A stretch of DNA of 64,000 nt from Burkholderiaceae bacterium (GTDB taxonomy: Bacteria > Pseudomonadota > Gammaproteobacteria > Burkholderiales > Burkholderiaceae_C). Of this stretch, positions 54,214 through 62,583 are shown one piece after another (positions within the stretch are counted from its first letter, which is position 1; each line of letters begins with the position of its first letter). The position numbers and the translations under genes were made by a program. The DNA lies in NCBI GenBank assembly GCA_030123545.1, contig CP126124.1, forward strand, positions 372,001-436,000. The letters run 5' to 3'. The notes under the pieces were generated by a model. It worked only from the letters and a program-made list of their open reading frames with translations, did not search any database and was not told where the DNA came from.

Positions 54214-55497
54214 ATGACCACCCCAACCCCTCGCACCATCGCCATCATCGGCGGTGGCCAGGCCGGCCTGCTGCTGGGCGCCGGCCTGCTGGACCAAGGC
54301 CACCAGGTCAGCATCTACACCAACCGCGACGGCGCCAGCTTCTGGAACGGCAAGGTGATGTCGTCCCAGTTCATCTTCGACCCCAAGCTGCAGGTCGAGC
54401 GCGACTGGAACATGAACCAGTGGGAGGCGGCCTGCCCCAACACCGACGGCATCTCGTTTTGCATTCCCAACCCGGACGGCTCGGGCACCAAGGCCATCCA
54501 CTGGTACGCCGCGCTGAACAAGCCCGGCCAGGCGGTGGACCAGCGCCTGAAGTACCCTGGCTGGATGGACGAGTTCGTGCGCCGTGGCGGCAAGCTGCAT
54601 ATCGTGGACGTGGGCATCGCCGAGATGGAAGACTTGGCCGGCACGCACGACCTGGTGCTGCTGGCCGGCGGCAAGGGCGAGGTGGTCAAGCTGCTGTCCA
54701 CCAACCCCGAGCGCTCGCCGGTGAAGGAATCGATGCGCAAGCTGGCGCTCACCTACGTCACCGGCATGACGCGTCACGACTACATGGAGTGCGTCAACTT
54801 CAACCTGATCCCCGGCGTGGGCGAATACTTCGTTTTCCCCTCGCTCACGGTTGACGGCCCCTATGGCTCGGGCAAGACCAAGGTGTGCGACATCATGGTG
54901 CTGGAGGGCGTCAACGGCGGCCCCATGGACCGCTGGCACGAGTGCAAGGACGCGGCCGACCATCTGCAGATGAGTCTGGACATCCTCAAGACCTTCCTGC
55001 CCTGGGAGTACGAGCGCAGCAAGGACTGCCGGCTCACCGACGACAACGGCATCCTGGCCGGCCGCATCACGCCTACCGTGCGCAACCCGGTGCTCACCCT
55101 GCCCTCGGGCCGCAAGGTGATGGGCCTGGGCGACGCGGTGATCGTCAACGACCCGGTCACGGGCCAGGGCTCCAACAACGCCACCTGGGGTGCCAAGCAC
55201 TACTTCGAGGCCATCATGGCGCGCGGCGGCCAGCCTTTCGACGAGGCTTGGATGACCCGCACCTTCGACGACCTCTACAACGGCTACGCCGAGAAGGTCG
55301 TGCGCTGGACCAACAGCCTGCTGTTCCCGCCGCCCGAATACATCGTGAACATGATGGGCGCCTGCCAGGCCGTGCCCGGCATGGCCTCGCGTGTGGCCAA
55401 CGGCTTCAACGACCCGCGCGACTATGCCGAATATTGGTTCGACCCCGCCGCCAACCAGCGCGCCATCGAGGCCGCCGGACAAAAGGTGGCAGCATGA
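54214..55497 (+). CDS. StyA-type (styrene/indole) flavin monooxygenase
   Basis: 427 residues from ATG 54214. The FAD motif is 'GGGQAG' (13-18) and the C-terminal 'GDAVIVNDPVTGQGSNNA' fits the group-E monooxygenase flavin-binding region. StyA-like enzymes epoxidise styrene or hydroxylate indole (indigo formers) using FADH2 supplied by a StyB reductase; that reductase is encoded immediately downstream, overlapping by 4 bp. Indole rather than styrene is favoured by context. Confidence 0.88.
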   Translation: MTTPTPRTIAIIGGGQAGLLLGAGLLDQGHQVSIYTNRDGASFWNGKVMSSQFIFDPKLQVERDWNMNQWEAACPNTDGISFCIPNPDGSGTKAIHWYAALNKPGQAVDQRLKYPGWMDEFVRRGGKLHIVDVGIAEMEDLAGTHDLVLLAGGKGEVVKLLSTNPERSPVKESMRKLALTYVTGMTRHDYMECVNFNLIPGVGEYFVFPSLTVDGPYGSGKTKVCDIMVLEGVNGGPMDRWHECKDAADHLQMSLDILKTFLPWEYERSKDCRLTDDNGILAGRITPTVRNPVLTLPSGRKVMGLGDAVIVNDPVTGQGSNNATWGAKHYFEAIMARGGQPFDEAWMTRTFDDLYNGYAEKVVRWTNSLLFPPPEYIVNMMGACQAVPGMASRVANGFNDPRDYAEYWFDPAANQRAIEAAGQKVAA

Positions 55498-56012
55498 TCG
55501 ACGCCCGTGAACTGCGCGATGCGCTGGGGCACTTCGCCACTGGCGTCACCGTGGTCACCACTCTGGGGCTCGATCGCGCGCACATCGGCGTCACCGTCAA
55601 CAGCTTTGCCTCGCTCTCGCTCGACCCGCCGCTGGTGCTGTGGAGCCTGGCCAAGCGCTCATGGAGCTTGCCGGCCTTCCAGGCTGCGAACCACTTTGCC
55701 ATCCACGTGCTCGCGCACGACCAGCAGGCGCTGTCCGACCGTTTTGCCAAGGCGGGGCATGACAAATTCGCCGGCGTCGAGGTTGGACAGGGCCTGGGCG
55801 GCGTGCCCCTGCTGCCCGGCGGTACGGCGGTGTTTCAGTGCTCGGTCGAGCACCGCTACGACGGTGGCGACCACCTGATCCTGATTGGCCGGGTCGAAGC
55901 CCTGACCACGCGCCGTGCCGCGCCGCTGCTGTTTTACCGCGGCCGCTACGCCACGCCCGAGTACGAGCAGCCGCCGGTCGCCGGCCGCCTGAAGTTCCTG
56001 TTGGCGGCATGA
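55494..56012 (+). CDS. StyB-type flavin reductase
   Basis: 172 residues from ATG 55494. 'LGHFATGVTVVTTLG' and 'GVTVNSFASLSLDPPLVLWS' are the flavin reductase fold signatures; 'HVLAHDQQALSDRFA' follows. It reduces FAD or FMN with NAD(P)H and hands it to the StyA-like oxygenase encoded upstream with overlapping start/stop (ATGA). Usual length. Confidence 0.9.
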   Translation: MIDARELRDALGHFATGVTVVTTLGLDRAHIGVTVNSFASLSLDPPLVLWSLAKRSWSLPAFQAANHFAIHVLAHDQQALSDRFAKAGHDKFAGVEVGQGLGGVPLLPGGTAVFQCSVEHRYDGGDHLILIGRVEALTTRRAAPLLFYRGRYATPEYEQPPVAGRLKFLLAA

Positions 56013-56019
56013 TGGAATC

Positions 56020-57600
56020 ATGAGCAAGTTGGACGCCATCATCGTCGGCAGCGGCATTAACTCTCTGGTGTGCGCCGCCGTCATGGCGCGGCGCGGCAGG
56101 AAGGTCTGCGTGCTCGAGCGCGAGGCGGTGCTGGGCGGCTGCATCCGCACCGACCAACTCACCGCGCCCGGCTACCTGCACGACACGATGTCCACCGCGC
56201 ACCCGCTGTTCGTCACCTCGCCGGGTTACGCGGAACTGAAAGACGCCCTGCACGGCGCCGGCCTGGCCTATGTCAACAGCGCTACGCCCACCGGCGTGTT
56301 GCTGCCCGACGGACGTTCGTTCGTGCTGCGGACCTCGCGCGAGGACAACGTGCGCGCGATGAATGCACTGGCTCCGGGCGATGGCGACGCCTACCGCGCC
56401 GGCCTCGGGTTTGTCGAGCAGAACGCCGAGTTGATCTTCGCGCTGCTGGGCAACGAGCTGTGGAGTTCGCAAATCGGCAAGATGATGCTGGGGCGCGTGT
56501 GGAAGCAGGGCGCGCACGAGACGCTAGGCTTTTTCAGCGCCGCCATGCAAAGCGCCCGCGCCTGGCTGGACACGCGCTTCAAGTCCGACCTGGTCAAGGC
56601 CGTGCTGGCGCCCTGGGTGCTGCACACGGGCCTGGGGCCCGAGTCGCCCATGTCGGCGCTGATGGCGCAGGTGATCGCGTTCACGCTCGAGGCCGTGGGC
56701 CTGCCGCTGGTCAAGGGCGGCAACGCACGCACCGTCGATGCGTTCAAGACCGTCATCGAGCAGGCCGGCGGCGAGTTCCACGTCAACGCCGACGTGGCCG
56801 AAGTCCTGATTTCGGGCGGCAAGGCCCAGGGCGTGCGCTGCGCCGACGGCCGCCAGTGGCAGGCCAAGAACGTGATCTGCAATGTCACGCCCACGCAGCT
56901 GTATGGCCGCCTGGTCCCGCCGCAGGCCACGTCCGAGCCGATTCGTGCGCAGGCGCGCGAGTACCGCTACGGCAAGGGCAACATGCAGATCCACCTGGCC
57001 CTCTCGGCGCCGCCGCAGTGGAACGATGCGCAGCTCAATGACGTGGTGTACCTGCACCTCACCTCGGGGCTGGAGGGCGTCTCGCGCGCGGTGAACGAGG
57101 CCGAGCGCGGGCTGCTGCCGGCCGAAGGCACCATCGTGGCGTGCCACCCCACCGCGCTCGATGCGTCGCGCGCGCCGGCCGGTGGCGCGGTGTTGTGGAT
57201 CCAGCTGCCCGAGTGCCCGCGCGTCATCAAGGGCGATGCGCTGGGCGAGATCGAGGCGCCGGCCGACGGCCGCTGGACACCCGAAATCCGCGAGCGCTAC
57301 GCCGACCGCATCCTGGCGCGGCTGGCCCGGGTCATCCCCAACCTCATGCCCAGCATCGTGGGGCGCAAGGTGATCTCGCCGGGCGACCTGGAGCGGCTGA
57401 ACATGAACCTGGTGGGGGGCGATCCGTATTCGGGCGAATGCAGTGTCGACCAGTACATGTTCTGGCGCCCGCTGCGCGGCACCAAGGACCATGCCACGCC
57501 CGTGAAACAACTCTGGCACATTGGCGCTTCCACCCATCCGGGCCCCGGCTTGAGCGGCGCATCGGGCTTTCACGTGGCCAACGCGCTGGCTAAGAAGTAG
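56020..57600 (+). CDS. Phytoene-desaturase-like FAD oxidoreductase
   Basis: 526 residues. The N-terminal dinucleotide motif is 'IIVGSGINSLVCAAVMARRG' and the C-terminal 'TKDHATPVKQLWHIGAS' with 'HPGPGLSGASGFHVANAL' is the typical FAD-binding end of the carotenoid-desaturase/PYROXD2 superfamily. No carotenoid genes are near. It lies 7 bp after the flavin reductase and so belongs to set 2; it might dehydrogenate an alcohol or amine intermediate. Its substrate is unknown. Confidence 0.8.
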   Translation: MSKLDAIIVGSGINSLVCAAVMARRGRKVCVLEREAVLGGCIRTDQLTAPGYLHDTMSTAHPLFVTSPGYAELKDALHGAGLAYVNSATPTGVLLPDGRSFVLRTSREDNVRAMNALAPGDGDAYRAGLGFVEQNAELIFALLGNELWSSQIGKMMLGRVWKQGAHETLGFFSAAMQSARAWLDTRFKSDLVKAVLAPWVLHTGLGPESPMSALMAQVIAFTLEAVGLPLVKGGNARTVDAFKTVIEQAGGEFHVNADVAEVLISGGKAQGVRCADGRQWQAKNVICNVTPTQLYGRLVPPQATSEPIRAQAREYRYGKGNMQIHLALSAPPQWNDAQLNDVVYLHLTSGLEGVSRAVNEAERGLLPAEGTIVACHPTALDASRAPAGGAVLWIQLPECPRVIKGDALGEIEAPADGRWTPEIRERYADRILARLARVIPNLMPSIVGRKVISPGDLERLNMNLVGGDPYSGECSVDQYMFWRPLRGTKDHATPVKQLWHIGASTHPGPGLSGASGFHVANALAKK

Positions 57601-57635
57601 ATGGGCCGGCGGCACACTTCCCTTGCTGGTTGACG

Positions 57636-58055
57636 CTAATGCGCGCTCGCGTGCGCCGCGCCACGCTGCATCAGACCTTGCAGCATCGGCACGTCCATGA
57701 AGTACATGTCAGAACCGTCGGGCGCCAAGAATGCTGACGGCCCGTGCGCCACCATCAACAGGACAGTTTCCTCCCTGAACTCAAGCGGATCGTGGACCGC
57801 TCCGTTGCGCTCGGTGATGAAGTCGCCGGGGCGGTAGTCGCCCGTCTGCAGATGAGTGCCGCTCCCTTTGATTATGTAGATCTCGGCCTCACCCAGATGT
57901 CGATGTCGCGGCAGCACCCCGCCCGGCTCGGCGCGGAGCATAACGGTATAGCCCCCCGTGTCCGGATTCAACCTCAGCACGCGAATGCCAATCTTCGGGG
58001 CCAAAGGCAACCAGGGCAGATCTTCGCAGTGAGTCGTCGCACCAACGTCAATCAT
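57636..58055 (-). CDS. Cupin-domain protein (ChrR-like)
   Basis: 139 residues from ATG 58055, chosen because GGAGAAG stands 5-9 bases upstream. The cupin motifs 'HRHLGEAEIYIIKGSG' and 'GDYRPGDFITERNGAVHDP' carry the metal ligands (two His, Glu, then His). Relatives include 2,4'-dihydroxyacetophenone dioxygenase and ChrR-type sensor cupins. It may oxidise a small aromatic ketone or be a binding protein. It is divergent from the XRE regulator gene. Confidence 0.75.
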   Translation of the reverse strand: MIDVGATTHCEDLPWLPLAPKIGIRVLRLNPDTGGYTVMLRAEPGGVLPRHRHLGEAEIYIIKGSGTHLQTGDYRPGDFITERNGAVHDPLEFREETVLLMVAHGPSAFLAPDGSDMYFMDVPMLQGLMQRGAAHASAH

Positions 58056-58188
58056 CACTTCTCCATGTGCCTGAAATCCCAAGCAGTGTCGCCACGCGCG
58101 GAGTTGCTGGCAACTACCTTGCATGTACTATTGAAACCTACGCAGTTCGAGCTGCCACCCACGTGTTCGCCCTGATGGCAGAAGCAAG

Positions 58189-59034
58189 ATGCCTATCGAC
58201 ACAGATACCTCGGTAAGTCACCGGTTGCTGCGGCAGCTGCGTGCGCAGCGGCAGATCAGCCAGATGGAGCTCGCGATGCGCCTGGGCGTGTCACAACGAC
58301 ATGTCTCGTTCGTGGAACTCGGCAGGACGCGTCCGAGCAAGACGCTGCTACGGTCCTGGCTGCAGGAACTCGACGCTCCCCACTCGACAATCAACGTTGT
58401 CATGAATGCGACGGGCTACTCCGTCGTCGCCGACGAGCAGACCGAGGCGACGACACGTGCGCCCTCCGTTGAGCCCGAACTGGCTGCCTTGCTTGCGGCG
58501 CACGAGCCGTTCCCTGCATTCGTCTTCACAACCGATCGCCACATCATCCAGATGAATCAAGGCGCCCGACGCATGTGGAGATTGATCATGCCGGCCTATT
58601 GGGCGCGCTCCGAACGAAAGGCGATGCCGCTGGACATGATCGACGCGCTGGCGGATCCTGAAGGGTTTCTTAGCACCATGCGCGACGCCGCGGCAGGTGG
58701 TGCGGCCCTGTTGGCCCTGCTTTGCAGTGAGGTGTGGCTGCGCCCAGCGTTGGGACCCCGAGTCGACAGCCTGGCGGCAGCGCTGACGAAACGCTATGGG
58801 GCGATGCGCGCGGCCGCTACTCGAGATTCGCACGGGTCCGTTCCCGTGCGCTCGTTTTGCTTCGACTTGGCCGGTGGACCAATCACGGTAGTCGCTGCTC
58901 AGAGCGTGATCGGTCTTCCGCAGGACTTGACTCTAAGCTCGCCCCGACTCGAAATCTGGATGCCGGCTGATGAAGGTACACGGCAACGTCTTGTCCGCGC
59001 TGCAAAGAGCCCGACGGTCTCTTCGGACAAATAG
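58189..59034 (+). CDS. XRE-family regulator with MmyB-like ligand-binding domain
   Basis: 281 residues. The N-terminal HTH ('ISQMELAMRLGVSQRHVSF' around 24-42) is followed by a MmyB-like C-terminal domain ('FPAFVFTTDRHIIQMNQGAR'), a PAS-like fold in antibiotic- and fatty-acid-responsive regulators. It is divergent from the cupin gene, which it probably controls. GC content is lower than in the neighbouring core genes. Confidence 0.83.
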   Translation: MPIDTDTSVSHRLLRQLRAQRQISQMELAMRLGVSQRHVSFVELGRTRPSKTLLRSWLQELDAPHSTINVVMNATGYSVVADEQTEATTRAPSVEPELAALLAAHEPFPAFVFTTDRHIIQMNQGARRMWRLIMPAYWARSERKAMPLDMIDALADPEGFLSTMRDAAAGGAALLALLCSEVWLRPALGPRVDSLAAALTKRYGAMRAAATRDSHGSVPVRSFCFDLAGGPITVVAAQSVIGLPQDLTLSSPRLEIWMPADEGTRQRLVRAAKSPTVSSDK

Positions 59035-59559
59035 GGTCTCACTCGCGCTCGGCCAAATCTTGGAGACGCCGTACGCTCCCTCGAACGTGAGCTCGTCAAT
59101 CGATTGGCGATCACTCGGAGTTTCTCGGGTTGCAGAGACTCGGGCAGTTGCTCGACGAGCCCCGGTCGACCCACTGCGGCCATTGCCTCTGGACGAACAT
59201 TGGGCGGCAACCGCGATACGGTCCTGGCCTGTGCTGCGTCGAACCCGGTCATTGCATGCGCGCTCAAAATATGTGGGGTAGGAGAAGGCGGCGGGCGGCG
59301 AATCAGCTCAGGCCGTCGGCCAGGGGCCCGGTCGTGCGCAGCCCAAGGCGATCAAAGCACGCCTCCGGGGCACGGCGAATCACCGCACCGATTCCGCCGA
59401 TGTCCAGGTGATTCCTGCCGCCGTCTTCCATCGCGACCTAGTCGTTGATCGCCACGATGCGTACATCGCGCCCGGATTCGCCACACACCAGACCGGGAAT
59501 CACGTCAGGCGGTCAAAGTTCGGGCCAACCCTACCATCACTTGGCGCCACCGCGGCTCC
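59035..59559. other. 525-bp spacer with possible degraded coding remnant
   Basis: No convincing gene. On the minus strand, positions 59303-59503 give 66 codons interrupted by TAG 59438-59440, encoding 'GVIRRAPEACFDRLGLRT'-like protein text (approximate) that I do not recognise; it may be a remnant of a lost gene. The rest of the stretch is of mixed composition without repeats, promoters or hairpins that stand out. Confidence 0.25.
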
Positions 59560-60294
59560 TCACTGCAACGCCGCCAGCCGCTCGGGCGTGCCCACGTCCG
59601 CCCAGGTGCCGGTGTAGAGCTCGGCCGTCACGCGGGCGTCGTCCATTGCCGCGCGCAGCAGCGGCGCCAGCGGCGCCTTGATGCCCTGCGGGTTGCCAGC
59701 GGGGATCTCGCAGTATGGTCGCGCGAACAGCGCGCGCCGATACAGCGCGATGGTCGAGAAGGTGAAGCGCGGCACGCCGGCATCCGTCGGCACGTTCAGC
59801 GCCTGCCCGTCGGCGCCGATGCCAAAGTCGCCGCGCGGGTTGTGCAGCGGGTTCGGTACCAGCCACAGGTGCGCGAGCCGGCCGCTCGCGGCGAAGCGGT
59901 CGAACGCGGCGCGCGTGAATTCGAACCCGGGCGCGAACACGTCGGCCGCCGCGACCCAGAACACCTCGTCCAGCAGTGGCAGCGCGCGCACGATGCCGCC
60001 CCCGGTTTCCAGCGCGCCGCCGAAGTCGCGGCCCTCGGAAGAGTATGAAATTGATAGCGAAACATCAGCATCAACATTGGGCTTGAGGCCGATTTGATGC
60101 TCGATTTTCTCGCCCAGCCACGCGGTGTTGACGACGATGCGGGACCAGCCGCCGCGCGCGAGCGCGGCGAGCGGCCACTCGATCAGCGGCCGGCCCTGCA
60201 CCACGAGCAGCGGCTTCGGGCAGGTGTCGGTGAGCGGGCGCATGCGCTCGCCGCGGCCTGCGGCGAGGATCATGGCCTGGGCGGCGCTGCGCAT
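59560..60294 (-). CDS. murU: N-acetylmuramate 1-phosphate uridylyltransferase (MurU-like)
   Basis: 244 residues from ATG 60294 (60273 is also possible, before 'MILAAGRGERMRPLTDTCPK'). The nucleotidyltransferase signature 'LAAGRGERMRPLTDTCPKPL' is followed by 'RDFGGALETGGGIV' and 'PAGNPQGIKAPLAPLL'. MurU makes UDP-MurNAc from MurNAc-1-phosphate, the product of AmgK encoded 26 kb upstream. A low-GC patch at about 60037-60085 sits between residues 68 and 83 and may be a short insertion. Confidence 0.85.
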   Translation of the reverse strand: MRSAAQAMILAAGRGERMRPLTDTCPKPLLVVQGRPLIEWPLAALARGGWSRIVVNTAWLGEKIEHQIGLKPNVDADVSLSISYSSEGRDFGGALETGGGIVRALPLLDEVFWVAAADVFAPGFEFTRAAFDRFAASGRLAHLWLVPNPLHNPRGDFGIGADGQALNVPTDAGVPRFTFSTIALYRRALFARPYCEIPAGNPQGIKAPLAPLLRAAMDDARVTAELYTGTWADVGTPERLAALQ

Positions 60295-60348
60295 GGCGCG
60301 CAGTGTAGCGGCCGGCCAATCACGACAGAGGTATTGCGGGCGCGGGCA

Positions 60349-61497
60349 TCAACCCGGAAGGTTGGTCGGCGCGTATTTCTCGGCCGCCGCCGGCGGCGGG
60401 TCGGGCGGCACTGTGATTGCCTCCATGCGCTGGCGCACTGCGTCGTTCACCAGCATGCCGGCGCGGAACGAGCGCGGCTCGGTGCCGAGCGCGTCCCATG
60501 GCGGCTTGAGCCACTCTCGGTGCGCGCAGCCGCAGGCGTCCGGCGCGACCGGCGTGGGCGGCGCGCGCTGGAACGCGAGCCCCACGTCCGGGTGCTGCAG
60601 CCGATCGACGAACCACGCGAGCGGCACGTCCGACAGCCCATGCTCCTTATAGCCGCCGCCGACGTCCGAATGGCCGCCGGCGAACAGCGCTTGCGTGACG
60701 TTGGCCGCGTCGTCCCATAGCGTCGGCTGGAAGCTCTTGCGCTGCTCGTCGATCGAGACCGCGTGCAGCCCAAGCGTCACCTTGGGACTGAGCCGGGTGT
60801 CGGCGAAGCCGAACAGATCGAGCGTGTGACCGGCGATGTCGTACAGCGGAATGCCGAGCGCGCCGACCGTGTCCCAGACCGCGACCGCAGTGATGTCATC
60901 GACCGGCACGAACGGGTTGTCCGGCAGCTCATCGCTGCCGAACACGCTACGGATGTTCACGAACTCGTCCAGGCTGTCGAGCATGCGGCAGATTAGCGGC
61001 GAATCGCTGCCGTGGCGGTAGCGGAACCAGGCGCGCACCGCGTTGTCGTACTTCGTTGCCGGGTCGCTCGCGAGGTCGGGCTTCAGCAGCCCCTGCGCCG
61101 CCACCATGCCGGCCAGCGCCCGCGCGGTGTAGGCGCCGCGGCTGAAGCCCACGATCACGATGCGGTCGCCGGGCACGTAGTTGCGCGACAGGTAGGTGTA
61201 GCCGCGCGCGATGCGCGCCGTGACGCCGACGCCGAATGCGCCGCCGGCGACCTTGGCGATCAGGTCTGGGCTGTCGCCGACGCCGTGGATGTACTTGGCG
61301 ACCTGGATCGGCGCCGCCGCCGGGCCCAGCGCCAATTCCATCTCCTTCGTGCCCCAGGCGCCGTTGATCGTGCCCTGCAGCCAGCCGAACAGCTTGCAGA
61401 CGTTGGTGAGCTTCGGGTCGCCGCCGTCGCGCGTCGGGTCGGTGTCGCCGGGGCCGTTCCAGGTGCCGTCGGCGCAGAACACGATTGCCTTGCCCAT
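60349..61497 (-). CDS. DUF2235 (Tle1-like) alpha/beta hydrolase
   Basis: 382 residues. N-terminal 'IVFCADGTWNGPGDTDPTRD' and nucleophile elbow 'GFSRG' (117-121, Ser119), then 'VAVWDTVGALGIP' and 'FAGGHSDVGGGY' are the DUF2235 signatures. The domain occurs in type VI secretion phospholipase effectors (Tle1) but also in stand-alone cytoplasmic proteins. No VgrG, Hcp, PAAR or immunity gene is adjacent, so an effector role is not supported by context. Confidence 0.85.
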   Translation of the reverse strand: MGKAIVFCADGTWNGPGDTDPTRDGGDPKLTNVCKLFGWLQGTINGAWGTKEMELALGPAAAPIQVAKYIHGVGDSPDLIAKVAGGAFGVGVTARIARGYTYLSRNYVPGDRIVIVGFSRGAYTARALAGMVAAQGLLKPDLASDPATKYDNAVRAWFRYRHGSDSPLICRMLDSLDEFVNIRSVFGSDELPDNPFVPVDDITAVAVWDTVGALGIPLYDIAGHTLDLFGFADTRLSPKVTLGLHAVSIDEQRKSFQPTLWDDAANVTQALFAGGHSDVGGGYKEHGLSDVPLAWFVDRLQHPDVGLAFQRAPPTPVAPDACGCAHREWLKPPWDALGTEPRSFRAGMLVNDAVRQRMEAITVPPDPPPAAAEKYAPTNLPG

Positions 61498-61628
61498 GTC
61501 ATCGATCCTTTCGGACTGCCTGCATCGATGATGCGCCGTTTCCCATGCCGCCGAAAGGGCGTGGCCGCGTGCGTCGTTGCCGCGCTGCGGCCGATAATGG
61601 TCGGGTCAAGAGAAGTACGGAGTCCGCT

Positions 61629-62465
61629 ATGAAGCTGTTCAGACACGGTGCGCGCGGAGCCGAGCGCGCCGGCGCCGTCGATGCGGACGGGGCCTTGCGC
61701 GACCTGTCTCTGCTGGTCCCGGACCTGACGCCGGAATGGCTGGCGCCCGCGAAGCTCGCCGCGTTGGCCGCGATCGACCTCTCGCGCATGCCGCCGGTAG
61801 CGAACGGCACGCGCATCGGCGCGCCGGTGGGCGGCGTGCGCCAGTTCCTCGCGATCGGGCTCAACTACCGCCAGCATGCGGCCGAGGCCGGGATGGAGAT
61901 CCCGAAGGAGCCGGTGGTGTTCAACAAGGCGCTCGGCGCGCTCGCCGGGCCGGACGACGACATCGCGATGCCCGAGGGCTCGCAGGCGATGGACTGGGAG
62001 GTCGAACTCGGCGTCGTGATCGGCACCGAAGCGCGGCGCGTCGCGATCGCGCGGGCACAGGAATTCGTCGCCGGCTACTGCCTGGCGAACGACGTGTCGG
62101 AACGCGACTGGCAATTGAAGCGCGGCGGCCAGTGGGTCAAGGGCAAGAGCTTCGACGGCTTCGGCCCGATCGGCCCCTGGCTGGTCACCGCCGACGAGCT
62201 GCCGGACCCGCAGCGCATTCCGCTGACGCTCGAAGTCAACGGCGAGCGGCGCCAGCACAGCAGTACCGCCGACATGATCTTCGGTGTCGCCGAGATCGTG
62301 TCTTACCTGAGCCAATGCATGACGCTGCTGCCGGGCGACGTGATCGTCACCGGCACGCCGTCCGGCGTCGGCCTCGGCATGAAGCCGCCGCGGTTCCTCG
62401 CGCGCGGCGATGTGATCACGCTCGACGGCGGCCCGCTGGGGCGGCAGCGGCAGCGCGTGGTGTAG
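61629..62465 (+). CDS. Fumarylacetoacetate hydrolase family protein
   Basis: 278 residues from ATG 61629. 'IGLNYRQHAAEAGMEIPKEP', the metal-site 'DWEVELGVVIG', 'GYCLANDVSERDWQ' and 'DVIVTGTPSGVGLG' define the FAH superfamily, including ureidoglycolate lyase, 2-hydroxyhepta-2,4-diene-1,7-dioate isomerase and acylpyruvases. The specific substrate cannot be read from sequence. It is divergent from the DUF2235 gene. Confidence 0.87.
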   Translation: MKLFRHGARGAERAGAVDADGALRDLSLLVPDLTPEWLAPAKLAALAAIDLSRMPPVANGTRIGAPVGGVRQFLAIGLNYRQHAAEAGMEIPKEPVVFNKALGALAGPDDDIAMPEGSQAMDWEVELGVVIGTEARRVAIARAQEFVAGYCLANDVSERDWQLKRGGQWVKGKSFDGFGPIGPWLVTADELPDPQRIPLTLEVNGERRQHSSTADMIFGVAEIVSYLSQCMTLLPGDVIVTGTPSGVGLGMKPPRFLARGDVITLDGGPLGRQRQRVV

Positions 62466-62583
62466 CGCTGACAAGCCCCGGCTACGCCAACCGGCCGGGC
62501 GCGATGTCCTTTGTCGCCGGACGCCGCAGGTGCGCCCGGTAAAATCGACGGTTCCCCAGATTCTTCTTGCGGAGCCGCCTGGA

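Noticed and set aside
44218..57600. Styrene degradation operon
   Set aside because: The StyA/StyB pair alone would fit, but there is no styrene oxide isomerase (StyC) or phenylacetaldehyde dehydrogenase (StyD); the cyclase and IorAB point to an N-heteroaromatic substrate instead.
60349..61497. Type VI secretion effector/immunity module around the DUF2235 gene
   Set aside because: No vgrG, hcp, PAAR or immunity-like gene is adjacent; the neighbours are murU and a fumarylacetoacetase-family gene.
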